From Acidothermus sp. (GTDB taxonomy: Bacteria; Actinomycetota; Actinomycetes; Acidothermales; Acidothermaceae), in assembly GCA_023512015.1 (NCBI GenBank), contig JAIMAI010000001.1:1-64000 (forward strand): a stretch of 64,000 nt of DNA, written 5' to 3'. The translations under genes and the position numbers were made by a program. Below, piece by piece: positions 24,426 through 34,146 of the stretch (position 1 is its first letter; the number at the start of each line of letters is the position of its first letter). The notes beneath the pieces were generated by a model that saw only the letters and a list, made by a program, of their open reading frames with translations, had not been told where the DNA came from and did no database searches.

Positions 24426-25658
24426 ATGACCCTTTGGCTCGCTCTAGTGTCAGCCGCGGCCACGGCGTGGTTCGCCGTCCTGATCGGACGACACAGGTTC
24501 TGGTGGCCCGGTCCATGGCTTGCCGAAGGCGACCGACCGCCGGCCCGCGACGCGCAGTGGCCGACGATCGTGGCGATCGTGCCGGCCCGCGATGAGGCGG
24601 CCGTGCTGTCGACCACACTGCCCACGCTGGCGGCTCAGGATTATCCCGGACATCTGGAAATCGTGGTCGTGGACGACGAATCCTCGGACGGGACTTTCGA
24701 GGAGGCACGCCGGCTCCTCGCCGAGACCCTGAATTCGAATCAGGCTGGTCGGCGCTCGTGGCGAGTTCTCCGCGGTGAGCCCACCCCACCGGGGTGGGCC
24801 GGCAAGGTATGGGCCCTGGAGCAGGGACGTCGGGCGGCGCGCGACGCGACGTGGCTCTGGCTCACGGACGCCGATATCACCCACCACCCGGCCACCCTGC
24901 GATATCTGGTTTCCAAAGCCGAGACGGACCGTCGCGACCTCGTTTCGGTGATGGCCGTCCTACGCGCCCGGACATTGTGGGAGAAACTCATCGTGCCCGC
25001 GTTCGTCTATTTCTTCGCCCTGCTCTACCCCTTCCGGCGGGTCGCGTCCGGAAAAGTCGGCGCGGCTGCCGGCGGCTGCATCTTGGTGAAGGTCGCGTTC
25101 TTGGAGAAAATCGGAGGCCTCGCCTCCATTGCGACGGCCACGATCGACGACCTCGCCCTGGCGGGTGCGGTACGCAAGGCCGGTGGACGATGCTGGCTCG
25201 GCTTCCACGAGGGGGTGCGTAGCGTCCGCGAGTATTCGCGTCTTTCGGCGCTGTGGTCGATGATTTCTCGGAGCGCGTTCACGCAACTACGTCACTCCTG
25301 GCTCGCGCTGGCCGGGGTGGTGACCGCTCTCGCTTTGATGTTCGCCGTCCCGCCTGCCGCCCTTACGGCGGGAGCAATCAACGGCGATTCGAGGGTCGCG
25401 GTGATCGGGGCGCTCACCTGGGGGTCGAGCTCGGCGTCCCTCGTTCCCTTACTCCGCCGCGTGTTCGGCCTCTCCTTCGGCTGGTCGGTGCTGCTGCCGG
25501 TCGTCGGCCTGCTGTATGCGGCGATGACGGTGAGCTCGGCGTGGTCCGCGACGTCGGGACGGCCGATCCCTTGGAGAGGCCGACCCGTCAGTGTCGCGAC
25601 GCGACATATCAAGAAGCCCAGACTGATCGTCCCGTCGAGTCGCGATCGACTACGCTGA
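24426..25658 (+). CDS. Family 2 glycosyltransferase, HpnB-like
   Basis: IVAIVPARDEAAVLSTTLPTLAAQDYPGHLEIVVVDDESSDGT; TPPGWAGKVWALEQG; C-terminal TM segments. Confidence 0.82.
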   Translation: MTLWLALVSAAATAWFAVLIGRHRFWWPGPWLAEGDRPPARDAQWPTIVAIVPARDEAAVLSTTLPTLAAQDYPGHLEIVVVDDESSDGTFEEARRLLAETLNSNQAGRRSWRVLRGEPTPPGWAGKVWALEQGRRAARDATWLWLTDADITHHPATLRYLVSKAETDRRDLVSVMAVLRARTLWEKLIVPAFVYFFALLYPFRRVASGKVGAAAGGCILVKVAFLEKIGGLASIATATIDDLALAGAVRKAGGRCWLGFHEGVRSVREYSRLSALWSMISRSAFTQLRHSWLALAGVVTALALMFAVPPAALTAGAINGDSRVAVIGALTWGSSSASLVPLLRRVFGLSFGWSVLLPVVGLLYAAMTVSSAWSATSGRPIPWRGRPVSVATRHIKKPRLIVPSSRDRLR

Positions 25659-25667
25659 GTGCCGCAA

Positions 25668-25905
25668 CTGGTTCGACGACGGCACCGCCGCGGCGTCCCT
25701 ATCGACCCGCGGTGCGGCTGCTCGTCGAGGCAACAGGGAACCCGGTGTGATTCCGGGACTGCCCCGCAGCGGTGAGTGGGAACGACCGCCGTCACCGAGC
25801 ACTGGGCACCACCGCCTGGGAAGCGACGGTCAGTAGGAACTCCGGGACGACCCCGACAGGGGTGGAACCGGCCGGCCCACGAGTCCGAAGACCTGCCCGT
25901 TGCAC
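25668..25905 (+). promoter_or_regulatory. Cobalamin (B12) riboswitch upstream of metE
   Basis: aacagggaacccggtgtgattccgggactgccccgcagcggtgagtgggaacgac...gcctgggaagcgacggtcagtag...gcccacgagtccgaagacctgcc: B12-box core. Confidence 0.95.
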
Positions 25906-25947
25906 ACCGTCAGGTGTCGTTCAACCGGACTCGCGAAGGGAGAGCCC

Positions 25948-28290
25948 GTGACCAGCCAAACCCACGACGCTACCCGCCGTACCCGATCCACGATCTACGG
26001 GTATCCCCGCCAAGGCCCGCATCGCGAGCTCAAAAAGGCGACCGAAGCTTTCTGGGCGCGCCGTATCGACGCCGAGACACTGCTCCGACAAGCGAGGGAA
26101 TTGCGGCTCCGCCGCTTCGCGGAAATCCGAGACGCCGGAATCGACGAGATTCCGTGCAACGATTTCTCCTTCTACGATCACGTCTTGGACACCGCGTGCA
26201 TGCTCGGCGCTTTCCCGCGTCGGCACATGCCTCCCTCGGACGACGACAGTCCCGCCGCCCGCCTCGATCACTACTTCGCGTTGGCGCGCGGGACGTACGA
26301 GGCGGCGCCGCTGGAGATGACCAAGTGGTTCGACACGAACTACCACTACCTCGTTCCCGAGCTGCGTCCCGACATGACTTTTCGCCTGGATGCCCGCAAA
26401 GTGCTCACGGAATTCCGCGAAGGGCGCGAGCTCGGGCTGCTCACCAGGCCGGTCGTACTCGGGCCGGTGAGTTTCCTGCTGCTTTCCAAACCGGAAGCCG
26501 GGGTGCCGCGCGACTTCGACCGGCTCTCCTTGTTGGAATCACTGCTCTGCCCGTATCTCGAATTGCTCCGTAAACTCTTCGACGTCGGCGCGGAGTGGAT
26601 TCAATTCGACGAACCCTGTCTCGTCACAGATCAGCCTCCTCCCGTGCTGGACGCGGTACGCCGCAGTTACGCCACGCTCTGCGCGGAAGAATTCCGGCCC
26701 CGCATCCTGGTCGCGACGTATTTCGACAAACTCGGGGAAGCGCTGCCCGTACTGGCCGAATCCCCGATAGAGGGCATCGCCATGGATTTCACCGGGCGCG
26801 CCAGCGCCAACCTGGACGACCTCGCCGCCATCGGCGGCGTCCCGACGAAGCGTCTCGTCGCCGGGGTCATCGACGGACGCAACGTGTGGGCGGCCGACTT
26901 GGCGGGGGCGTTGGCGACGCTCGGCACGCTCCTCGGGCTCGCCGAGACGGTCGACGTCGCGCCTTCATGTTCCCTTCTCCACGTCCCGCTGGACGTCGAT
27001 TTGGAACGGTCTCTCGATCCGCACATCGCGGGGTGGCTGGCGTTCGCCCGCCAGAAATTGGATGAACTGGTCATCCTCGCCCGCGGCCTCAACGAAGGAT
27101 GGGAGTCGATCGCGGGTGAGCTCCAGGTGAACGCTTCGCGGCGGACGTCGCGAAGCTCCTCACCGATGGTTCACGTGGACGCCGTCCGCGCCCGCCTCGC
27201 CGAAGCGGAACGACTCCCCCGCCGTCGGCCGAGCGCCTACCCCGAGCGTCGCGCTCAACAACGAGCCCGACTCGCGCTTCCTCCCCTCCCCACGACGACG
27301 ATCGGATCGTTCCCGCAGACGGCACAATTGCGCACGGCCAGAGCCCGGTTGCGGTCCGGAGAATTGGACCAGGCAGGCTACGACGAGCTCATCCGCAGGG
27401 AAATCACCGACGTCATCGGTGAGCAGGAACGCCTCGGGTTGGACGTGCTGGTGCACGGCGAACCGGAGCGCAACGACATGGTCCAGTATTTCGCCGAGCA
27501 ACTCGACGGATTCCTGGTAACCACTGAAGGTTGGGTGCAATCGTACGGCACCCGGTACGTCCGCCCTCCGATCATCGTCGGTGATGTCTCTCGGCCGAAG
27601 CCGATGACGGTCACGTGGGCGGCCTACGCCCAGAGTCTGACGAAAAAACCCGTGAAGGGAATGCTGACCGGGCCGGTGACGATGCTCGCCTGGTCATTCG
27701 TCCGTGACGACCAGCCGCGTGCGGAGACGGCCCGCCAGGTCGCCCTTGCCCTGCGGGACGAAGTCGCGGATCTGGAGGCGATCGGAATATCAGTGATTCA
27801 GATCGACGAGCCGGCTTTACGTGAATCCCTTCCCTTGCGCCGCGCGGATCGGGCCGATTACCTCGCCTGGGCGGTCGACGCCTTTCATCTCGTGACCGGG
27901 GGAGTGCGCGACGACACCCAAATTCACACGCATATGTGTTACGCGGAATTCGGGGACATCCTCGATGCCATTATCGCGATGGACGCCGACGTCATCAGCT
28001 TGGAGGCGGCCCGCTCGGACATGGCCATCGTGACCGATTTGGCGCGGGCGGGTTATCCCAACGAGGTCGGTCCGGGGGTATGGGACGTTCACTCCCCTCG
28101 GGTACCGACGGTCGCGGAGGTCGTCGAGCGGATTCGGCTGGCGCTCAAGGATTTCCCGCCCGAACGGCTGTGGGTGAACCCCGACTGCGGACTGAAGACC
28201 CGCGATTACCCCGAGGTTCGTGCCGCCCTCGCCAATCTGGTGGCGGCCGCCCGACTGGTGCGGGCCGAGCTCGACGACGCCGCGTCGTGA
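25948..28290 (+). CDS. metE: 5-methyltetrahydropteroyltriglutamate--homocysteine methyltransferase (B12-independent methionine synthase)
   Basis: GTG start after gaaggga; YGYPRQGPHRELKKATEAFW, TTTIGSFPQTAQLRTARARLRSGELD, HMCYAEFGDILDAI, VNPDCGLKTRDY. Confidence 0.95.
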   Translation: MTSQTHDATRRTRSTIYGYPRQGPHRELKKATEAFWARRIDAETLLRQARELRLRRFAEIRDAGIDEIPCNDFSFYDHVLDTACMLGAFPRRHMPPSDDDSPAARLDHYFALARGTYEAAPLEMTKWFDTNYHYLVPELRPDMTFRLDARKVLTEFREGRELGLLTRPVVLGPVSFLLLSKPEAGVPRDFDRLSLLESLLCPYLELLRKLFDVGAEWIQFDEPCLVTDQPPPVLDAVRRSYATLCAEEFRPRILVATYFDKLGEALPVLAESPIEGIAMDFTGRASANLDDLAAIGGVPTKRLVAGVIDGRNVWAADLAGALATLGTLLGLAETVDVAPSCSLLHVPLDVDLERSLDPHIAGWLAFARQKLDELVILARGLNEGWESIAGELQVNASRRTSRSSSPMVHVDAVRARLAEAERLPRRRPSAYPERRAQQRARLALPPLPTTTIGSFPQTAQLRTARARLRSGELDQAGYDELIRREITDVIGEQERLGLDVLVHGEPERNDMVQYFAEQLDGFLVTTEGWVQSYGTRYVRPPIIVGDVSRPKPMTVTWAAYAQSLTKKPVKGMLTGPVTMLAWSFVRDDQPRAETARQVALALRDEVADLEAIGISVIQIDEPALRESLPLRRADRADYLAWAVDAFHLVTGGVRDDTQIHTHMCYAEFGDILDAIIAMDADVISLEAARSDMAIVTDLARAGYPNEVGPGVWDVHSPRVPTVAEVVERIRLALKDFPPERLWVNPDCGLKTRDYPEVRAALANLVAAARLVRAELDDAAS

Positions 28291-28407
28291 CGCAGTCGCC
28301 GTCCGCAGGGCTCGTCCCCGCCTGCTGAGATCGCGACACGCCCGACACGCCGACACGACATGTCGGTACGACCCTCGGGCTCGACCCCCACATATGGTGT
28401 CTCCTGC

Positions 28408-28590
28408 GACTGGTTCGACCCTCGGGTCGTGCCAACAGGGAACCCGGTGCGAATCCGGGACTGCCCCGCAGCGGTGAGCGGGAACGACCGCTGTCATCAA
28501 GCACTGGGCCAAGCGGCCTGGGAAGCGACAGCCAGTAGGTGACCGGCGGAGCCGGTCGAGCCCGCGAGTCCGAAGACCTGCCAGTCGCCC
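28408..28590 (+). promoter_or_regulatory. Cobalamin (B12) riboswitch upstream of nrdAB
   Basis: caacagggaacccggtgcgaatccgggactgccccgcagcggtgagcgggaacgac...gcctgggaagcgacagccagtagg...cccgcgagtccgaagacctgcc. Confidence 0.95.
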
Positions 28591-28726
28591 TGCGGGCGAG
28601 GTGTCCGCGGGAGTTGGGCCGCGAGCCGCGCGGGACGGCGACGCCGGCGAGACCGCCTTCCGGCGGTGGGTTCGGTCTGTCCTCCGCGGCACGCGTCTCG
28701 AAACCGTCGCGAGGGAGGCAGACCAG

Positions 28727-31150
28727 ATGACCATCGACGAGATCACCGCACCCGTCGATCCGGACGCCGTCGAGCACCGACCGGCTCGCCGGGTCCAGAT
28801 GCGGGTGCGCAAACGCAACGGCGACACCGAACCGGTCGACGTCAACAAAATCGTTCGGGCCGTCGAACGGTGGGCCGATGACTTGACGGACGTCGACCCC
28901 CTGCGGGTGGCGACCAAGACCATCAGCGGCTTGTACGACGGCGCGACCACCGCGGAGTTGGACCGACTCTCCATCCAGACCGCGGCCGAACTGATCGCTG
29001 AAGAGCCGCAATACTCGAAACTCGCCGCGCGACTGCTGGCGGCGTACATCGAAAAAGAAGTCCACAACCAGGGAGTGGCGTCCTTCAGCCAGTCGATCGC
29101 CCTCGGACACGCCGAAGGACTCATCGCCGACGAAGTCGCCCGCTTCGTCAAAGACAACGCCCGCAAGCTGGATTTCGCCATCGACCCTAAGGCCGATCAC
29201 CGCTTCGAGTACTTCGGACTGCGCACGGTCTACGACCGCTACCTGCTGCGGCATCCGACCAGTCGGCTCGTCATAGAAACGCCGCAGTACTTCCTCATGC
29301 GGGTCGCCTGCGGGCTCGCCGAAACCCCCGCGGAGGCGATCGGCTTCTACCGGCTCATGTCGGAGTTGGCTTACCTGCCGAGTAGTGCAACGCTCTTCAA
29401 CTCCGGAACGCGCCACCCTCAAATGTCGTCGTGCTATCTCGTGGATTCCCCGCGCGACGAACTCGATTCCATCTACACCCGCTACCACCAGGTCGCCCGC
29501 CTGTCGAAATTCGCCGGCGGCATCGGGATCGGTTTTTCCCGCGTGCGTTCCCGCGGCGCCCTCATTCGCGGCACCAACGGGTATTCCAACGGGATCGTGC
29601 CGTTCCTCAAGACGCTCGACGCATCGGTGGCGGCCGTGAACCAAGGCGGACGCCGTAAGGGTGCCGCCTGCGTGTATCTGGAACCATGGCACCCCGACAT
29701 CGAAGAGTTCCTCGAATTACGGGACAACACCGGCGAGGAGTCACGCCGTACCTACAACCTCAACCTGGCCAACTGGATCCCCGACGAGTTCATGCGGCGC
29801 GTCGAAGCCGACGAAATGTGGTCCCTCATCGATCCGGATCAGGCACCGGAGTTGGTCGACCTGTGGGGTGCGGAGTTCGACGCCGCATACCGGAGGGCGG
29901 AAGCCGAAGGCCGCTACGTCCGGCAGGTGCGGGCTCGCGACCTGTACGCGAAGATGATGCGCACCTTGGCCGAGACCGGTAACGGCTGGATGACTTTCAA
30001 GGACGCGTGCAACGCGAAATGCAACCAGACCGGCCGCCCGGGCAACATCGTCCACCTGTCCAACCTGTGCACGGAAATCGTCGAGGTGAACAACGACGGA
30101 GAGATAGCGGTCTGCAATCTCGGTTCCATCAATCTCGCCCGCCACGTCACCGACGGCACGGTTGACTGGGAGAAGTTGCGGATCACGGTACGAACGGCGG
30201 TTCCGCTGCTGGACCGGGTCGTCGACATCAATTTCTACCCGACGCCGGAAGCGGCCCGTTCCAACGAGAAGTGGCGGCCCATCGGGCTCGGCGTGATGGG
30301 CCTGCAGGACCTGTTCTTCGCATTGCGGCTGCCGTTCGATTCCGCCGAGGCCAAGGACGTGTCGACGCGGATCGCGGAGGAGATCTACCTGACGGCGTTG
30401 GAGGTGTCGGTGGACCTCGCCGAGCGGCACGGGCCGCATCCGGCGTTCCCGGAAACTCGGGCGGCCCGTGGTGTGCTGCAGCCGGATCTGTGGGGGGTCA
30501 GCCCCTCGCAGGGTGACCGATACGCTGCTCTCAAAGAAAGAATCGCGCGGCACGGATTGCGCAACTCGCTGCTCATCGCGATCGCGCCGACGGCTACGAT
30601 CGCGTCGATTGCGGGCTGCTACGAGAGCATCGAGCCCATGGTCTCCAACCTCTTCAAGAGGGAGACCCTGTCGGGGGAGTTCCTCCAGGTCAATACCGCC
30701 CTCGTCGACGAATTGAAACGCCGGGGCCTTTGGACCAAAGAGGTGCGCGAGGCCATCAAGCGGGCCGACGGCTCGGTACAACAGATCGGGGCGCTTCCCG
30801 AGGAGGTACGCCGCCTGTTCCGCACCGCATGGGAACTTCCGCAGCGGGCGCTCATCGACCTCGCCGCGGCCCGCGGACCGTACGTGGACCAATCCCAGTC
30901 CCTCAACCTGTTCATGGCCGCACCTACGATTTCCAAGCTGTCGTCGATGTACGCCTATGCTTGGAAATCCGGCCTCAAGACCACCTACTACCTGCGGTCG
31001 CGTCCCGCGACCCGTATCCAACAGGCCACGGTGACCGTGACGTCGTCGGCAGACGTACGCTCGGTCGCCGTCCAGGCGGCTCCTTCAGCGGCGCCGTCGA
31101 GTCGTAGCTGCTCCCTGGAAAACCCCGAGACTTGTGAGGTGTGCCAATGA
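28727..31150 (+). CDS. nrdA: Class I ribonucleoside-diphosphate reductase alpha subunit
   Basis: ATP cone RVQMRVRKRNGDTEPVDVNKIVRAVERW; PQMSSCYLVDS, GGRRKGAACVYLEPWHPDIEEFLELRDN, NLCTEIVEV; C-terminal CEVCQ. Confidence 0.95.
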   Translation: MTIDEITAPVDPDAVEHRPARRVQMRVRKRNGDTEPVDVNKIVRAVERWADDLTDVDPLRVATKTISGLYDGATTAELDRLSIQTAAELIAEEPQYSKLAARLLAAYIEKEVHNQGVASFSQSIALGHAEGLIADEVARFVKDNARKLDFAIDPKADHRFEYFGLRTVYDRYLLRHPTSRLVIETPQYFLMRVACGLAETPAEAIGFYRLMSELAYLPSSATLFNSGTRHPQMSSCYLVDSPRDELDSIYTRYHQVARLSKFAGGIGIGFSRVRSRGALIRGTNGYSNGIVPFLKTLDASVAAVNQGGRRKGAACVYLEPWHPDIEEFLELRDNTGEESRRTYNLNLANWIPDEFMRRVEADEMWSLIDPDQAPELVDLWGAEFDAAYRRAEAEGRYVRQVRARDLYAKMMRTLAETGNGWMTFKDACNAKCNQTGRPGNIVHLSNLCTEIVEVNNDGEIAVCNLGSINLARHVTDGTVDWEKLRITVRTAVPLLDRVVDINFYPTPEAARSNEKWRPIGLGVMGLQDLFFALRLPFDSAEAKDVSTRIAEEIYLTALEVSVDLAERHGPHPAFPETRAARGVLQPDLWGVSPSQGDRYAALKERIARHGLRNSLLIAIAPTATIASIAGCYESIEPMVSNLFKRETLSGEFLQVNTALVDELKRRGLWTKEVREAIKRADGSVQQIGALPEEVRRLFRTAWELPQRALIDLAAARGPYVDQSQSLNLFMAAPTISKLSSMYAYAWKSGLKTTYYLRSRPATRIQQATVTVTSSADVRSVAVQAAPSAAPSSRSCSLENPETCEVCQ

Positions 31151-32199
31151 CCACGGAAATCAACGCGACCCTGCGGGCCAACGTAGCCGATCACGAGCGG
31201 CATGCGCTCCTCGACCCCGGGATGGATCTCACCCTCCGTCCCATGCGCTACCCGCATTTCTTCGAACGCTTCAAGGCGGCGATCAAGAACACCTGGACGG
31301 TCGAAGAGGTGGATCTGCATTCCGATCTCGCTGACCTACGTCGGCTGTCCGCGGCCGAGCACCACCTGGTGAAGCGCCTCGTCGCCTTCTTCGCGACCGG
31401 CGATACGATCGTCGCCAACAATTTGGTGCTCAACCTCTACCAACACATCAATTCGCCCGAAGCGCGCCTGTACCTCTCGCGTCAGTTGTTCGAGGAGGCG
31501 GTTCACGTCCAGTTCTATCTCGCCCTCCTCGACACCTACATCACCGATGAGAAGGAGCGGGCGGAAGCGTTCGCGGCGATCGAAAACATTCCCTCGATCA
31601 AGCGGAAGGCTGATTTCTGCTTCCGGTGGATCGACTCGATATTCGAACTGCGGGAGCTGCGCACGGCGGCCGACCGACGGTCGTTCCTCCTCAACCTGAT
31701 CTGCTTCGCAGCCTGCATCGAAGGACTGTTCTTCTACGGCGCCTTCGCCTACGTCTACTTCCTCCGGTCCCGGGGCTTGCTCAATGGGCTGGCCTCGGGC
31801 ACCAACTGGGTGTTCCGCGACGAGTCGATGCACATGGCTTTCGCCTTCGACGTCATCGAGACCGTCCGAAGCGAGGAACCGGAGCTATTCGACGAGGAAA
31901 TGGGCCGACAGGTCCGGGAGATGCTCGCCGAAGCGGTCGACTGCGAGACCCAGTTCGCCGAGGACCTGCTCGGCAACGGGGTGCCCGGAATGTCGCTTCA
32001 GGACATGCGGCGTTATCTCGAACACGTCGCCGATCGCCGTCTCGTGCAGCTCGGCTTGGAACCAATGTACGGGTCGGCCAACCCCTTCACTTTCATGGAA
32101 TTGCAGGACGTGCAGGAGCTTTCGAATTTCTTCGAACGGCGTGTCTCCGCGTACCAGATCGGCGTAACCGGCGACGTCCGACTGGACGAGGAGTTCTGA
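31147..32199 (+). CDS. nrdB: Class I ribonucleoside-diphosphate reductase beta subunit
   Basis: ATGA overlap with nrdA; RLVAFFATGDTIVANN, RQLFEEAVHVQFY, FRDESMHMAFAFDVI (iron ligands). Confidence 0.95.
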   Translation: MTTEINATLRANVADHERHALLDPGMDLTLRPMRYPHFFERFKAAIKNTWTVEEVDLHSDLADLRRLSAAEHHLVKRLVAFFATGDTIVANNLVLNLYQHINSPEARLYLSRQLFEEAVHVQFYLALLDTYITDEKERAEAFAAIENIPSIKRKADFCFRWIDSIFELRELRTAADRRSFLLNLICFAACIEGLFFYGAFAYVYFLRSRGLLNGLASGTNWVFRDESMHMAFAFDVIETVRSEEPELFDEEMGRQVREMLAEAVDCETQFAEDLLGNGVPGMSLQDMRRYLEHVADRRLVQLGLEPMYGSANPFTFMELQDVQELSNFFERRVSAYQIGVTGDVRLDEEF

Positions 32200-32280
32200 G
32201 CAATTCACGGGACTGGGGGCGCGGCCGTCTCGACTACCGGTCGAGCGGAGCACCCACGAGGCCGAGAGACAGGTAGGGCC

Positions 32281-32317
32281 GACCACCGGGCGGACTTGAC
32301 CCGGCCGCCCGGTGGTC
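32281..32317 (+). terminator. Hairpin terminator after nrdB
   Basis: GACCACCGGGCGG (11 nt) CCGCCCGGTGGTC: perfect 13-bp stem. Confidence 0.85.
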
Positions 32318-32411
32318 CCTACTATCCGGCTCAGCGATGATCGGCGGGGGCGGTAGCGGAAGGAGCGGCTGCGCCATCGCGTAAGACATACCAGAGCGGG
32401 CGGAGGATGCC

Positions 32412-32846
32412 ATGGCCATAGGGCCTCACAGGCAGACGATCTTGTCAATCGTGATGTATTGCCTGAGTACTGCGATCGCAGTCGTAGGCGTCGTACTTGG
32501 GTCACACGATCGAAAGCTGGCGGGCATACTCATGCTCACCCTCATGGTGCCGTTCGTCCTCACTATGATCTACCTAGGTTTTGCGCGCGAAGACTTCTTC
32601 AGGGGCGAAGAGTGGGCCGTAGTGGCCCCTTACCGTCGATGGATTCTTGCGGGTGTCGGTGCTTTCGTTTTACTGGGATCCGTTACATCACTGATCTCCA
32701 GTAGGGGCATCGAACGCCTCCTGCCGGTGTTGACGGCGCCGCTGAATTTCGCGCTCTGGGTCATCGTCGTGACGTGGAGTACCCGCGCCTGGTTGCGTCG
32801 CTGGCAGCGCCGGCACGCGGGATTGGAGCTCCATCAGCCCCAATAG
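32412..32846 (+). CDS. Hypothetical membrane protein
   Basis: 144 aa with ~4 hydrophobic segments. Confidence 0.6.
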   Translation: MAIGPHRQTILSIVMYCLSTAIAVVGVVLGSHDRKLAGILMLTLMVPFVLTMIYLGFAREDFFRGEEWAVVAPYRRWILAGVGAFVLLGSVTSLISSRGIERLLPVLTAPLNFALWVIVVTWSTRAWLRRWQRRHAGLELHQPQ

Positions 32847-32921
32847 GGATGCGGGCGAGGCGTCATTGTCCGTGAGCTGCCTTTCACTGCCCTCCGGGAG
32901 TGCAGCGCGAGAAGATGGGAC

Positions 32922-33506
32922 GTGTGCGACTACGAGGTGCATATCCTGCGTCCCGGATGGGCGGTGTCCGATCGAGGCGGGACGGACGCCGCGTGCACCC
33001 TCACCCTGGTAAAGGGACCGAAAGCGATACTGGTCGACGTCGGGGCCCCGTGGGAAACCGAACTTCTCCGTGAGGGTCTCCGCGCACACGACCTAGCCCC
33101 ACGAGACATCGACGTCGTGGTCTGTACCCACGGGCACTCAGACCACGTGGGTAACCTCCACCTTTTCCCCGACGCTCTCCTCGTCGTCGGCTACGACATC
33201 TGCTGGGGGCGCAGGTACCTTTCTCATCCGATCTGGCAGGAGGATTTCGTCATCGACGACGCGGTACGCGTCGTCGCCACACCCGGTCACAGCGGCGAGG
33301 ACGTGAGCGTCATCGTCCGGAGCGGCGGAATCCGGTACGGCATCTGTGGTGACCTGTTCGAATCCGCCTCTGACCTGGAAGACGATCTGCTGAGGAGGCG
33401 GTACAGCCGATACCCCGACCTCCAAGCGCGGAGCCGAGGACGGCTCCTCGTGGAGGTCGACGTCGTCATCCCCGGCCATGGCGACATGTTCCGCGTGAAC
33501 CGCTAA
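32922..33506 (+). CDS. MBL-fold metallohydrolase (MBLAC1-like)
   Basis: GTG start; VVVCTHGHSDHVGNLHLF (HxHxDH), ATPGHSGEDVSVIV, VIPGHGD. Confidence 0.85.
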   Translation: MCDYEVHILRPGWAVSDRGGTDAACTLTLVKGPKAILVDVGAPWETELLREGLRAHDLAPRDIDVVVCTHGHSDHVGNLHLFPDALLVVGYDICWGRRYLSHPIWQEDFVIDDAVRVVATPGHSGEDVSVIVRSGGIRYGICGDLFESASDLEDDLLRRRYSRYPDLQARSRGRLLVEVDVVIPGHGDMFRVNR

Positions 33507-33554
33507 CCGTCATCGGGCGTGGGCAACCCGAGCCCGCTCGGCTGCGTCTACCCC

Positions 33555-33597
33555 GGCACAGGCCGAGCAGGTATCCCGGCGCAGGCCGAGCAGGCGA
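33555..33597. repeat. Imperfect direct repeat GC(A/G)CAGGCCGAGCAGG x2
   Basis: cacaggccgagcaggtatcccggcgcaggccgagcaggc just upstream of the ECF sigma gene. Confidence 0.7.
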
Positions 33598-33609
33598 GAG
33601 GATCGAGGG

Positions 33610-34146
33610 ATGGACGATGGGGCGGCTTCGGAGTTCCGCGGCTACGTAGCCGCACGCAGTGCGGCATTGCTCCGGACGGCGTATCTGCTGACGGGAAATC
33701 ATGCCGACGCCGAGGATCTCCTGCAGACCGCGCTCGCCAAGACGTACCTGGCGTGGAGAACGATCCGCGACCCGGGAGCGGTCGACGCGTACGTGCACCG
33801 AGTTCTGGTCAATACCCGCACGTCGTGGTGGCGGCGTCGTCGCCACCTCACGGAGATCGCTACCGACGAGGTGCCAGAGCGACCCCGAGAAACCGACCTC
33901 GGGGAGCACGTCGCCGTCCGCGACGCGCTATGGACGGCAGTCCTGGCCCTCCCTCGTAAACAGCGCGCCGTCATCGTGTTGCGATATTACGAGGATTTGT
34001 CGGAAGCCGAAACCGCGCGGATCCTCGGCATCAGCGTCGGCACCGTGAAATCGACCACTGCCAAAGCGCTCGCGAAACTACGGGAGGCCGTCGGCCTGCG
34101 CGACGACAGCGCACCGGCCGAAATCAACGGAGGAGCACACCGATGA
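33610..34146 (+). CDS. SigE-family ECF RNA polymerase sigma factor
   Basis: FRGYVAARSAALLRTAYLLTGNHADAEDLLQTALAKTYLAW; LPRKQRAVIVLRYYEDLSEAETARILGISVGTVKSTTAKALAKLR. Confidence 0.92.
   Translation: MDDGAASEFRGYVAARSAALLRTAYLLTGNHADAEDLLQTALAKTYLAWRTIRDPGAVDAYVHRVLVNTRTSWWRRRRHLTEIATDEVPERPRETDLGEHVAVRDALWTAVLALPRKQRAVIVLRYYEDLSEAETARILGISVGTVKSTTAKALAKLREAVGLRDDSAPAEINGGAHR

Noticed and set aside
32412-32846. Membrane protein as the third gene of an nrdABS-like operon
   Set aside because: A strong terminator hairpin (32281-32317) separates it from nrdB and the sequence shows no regulator features.
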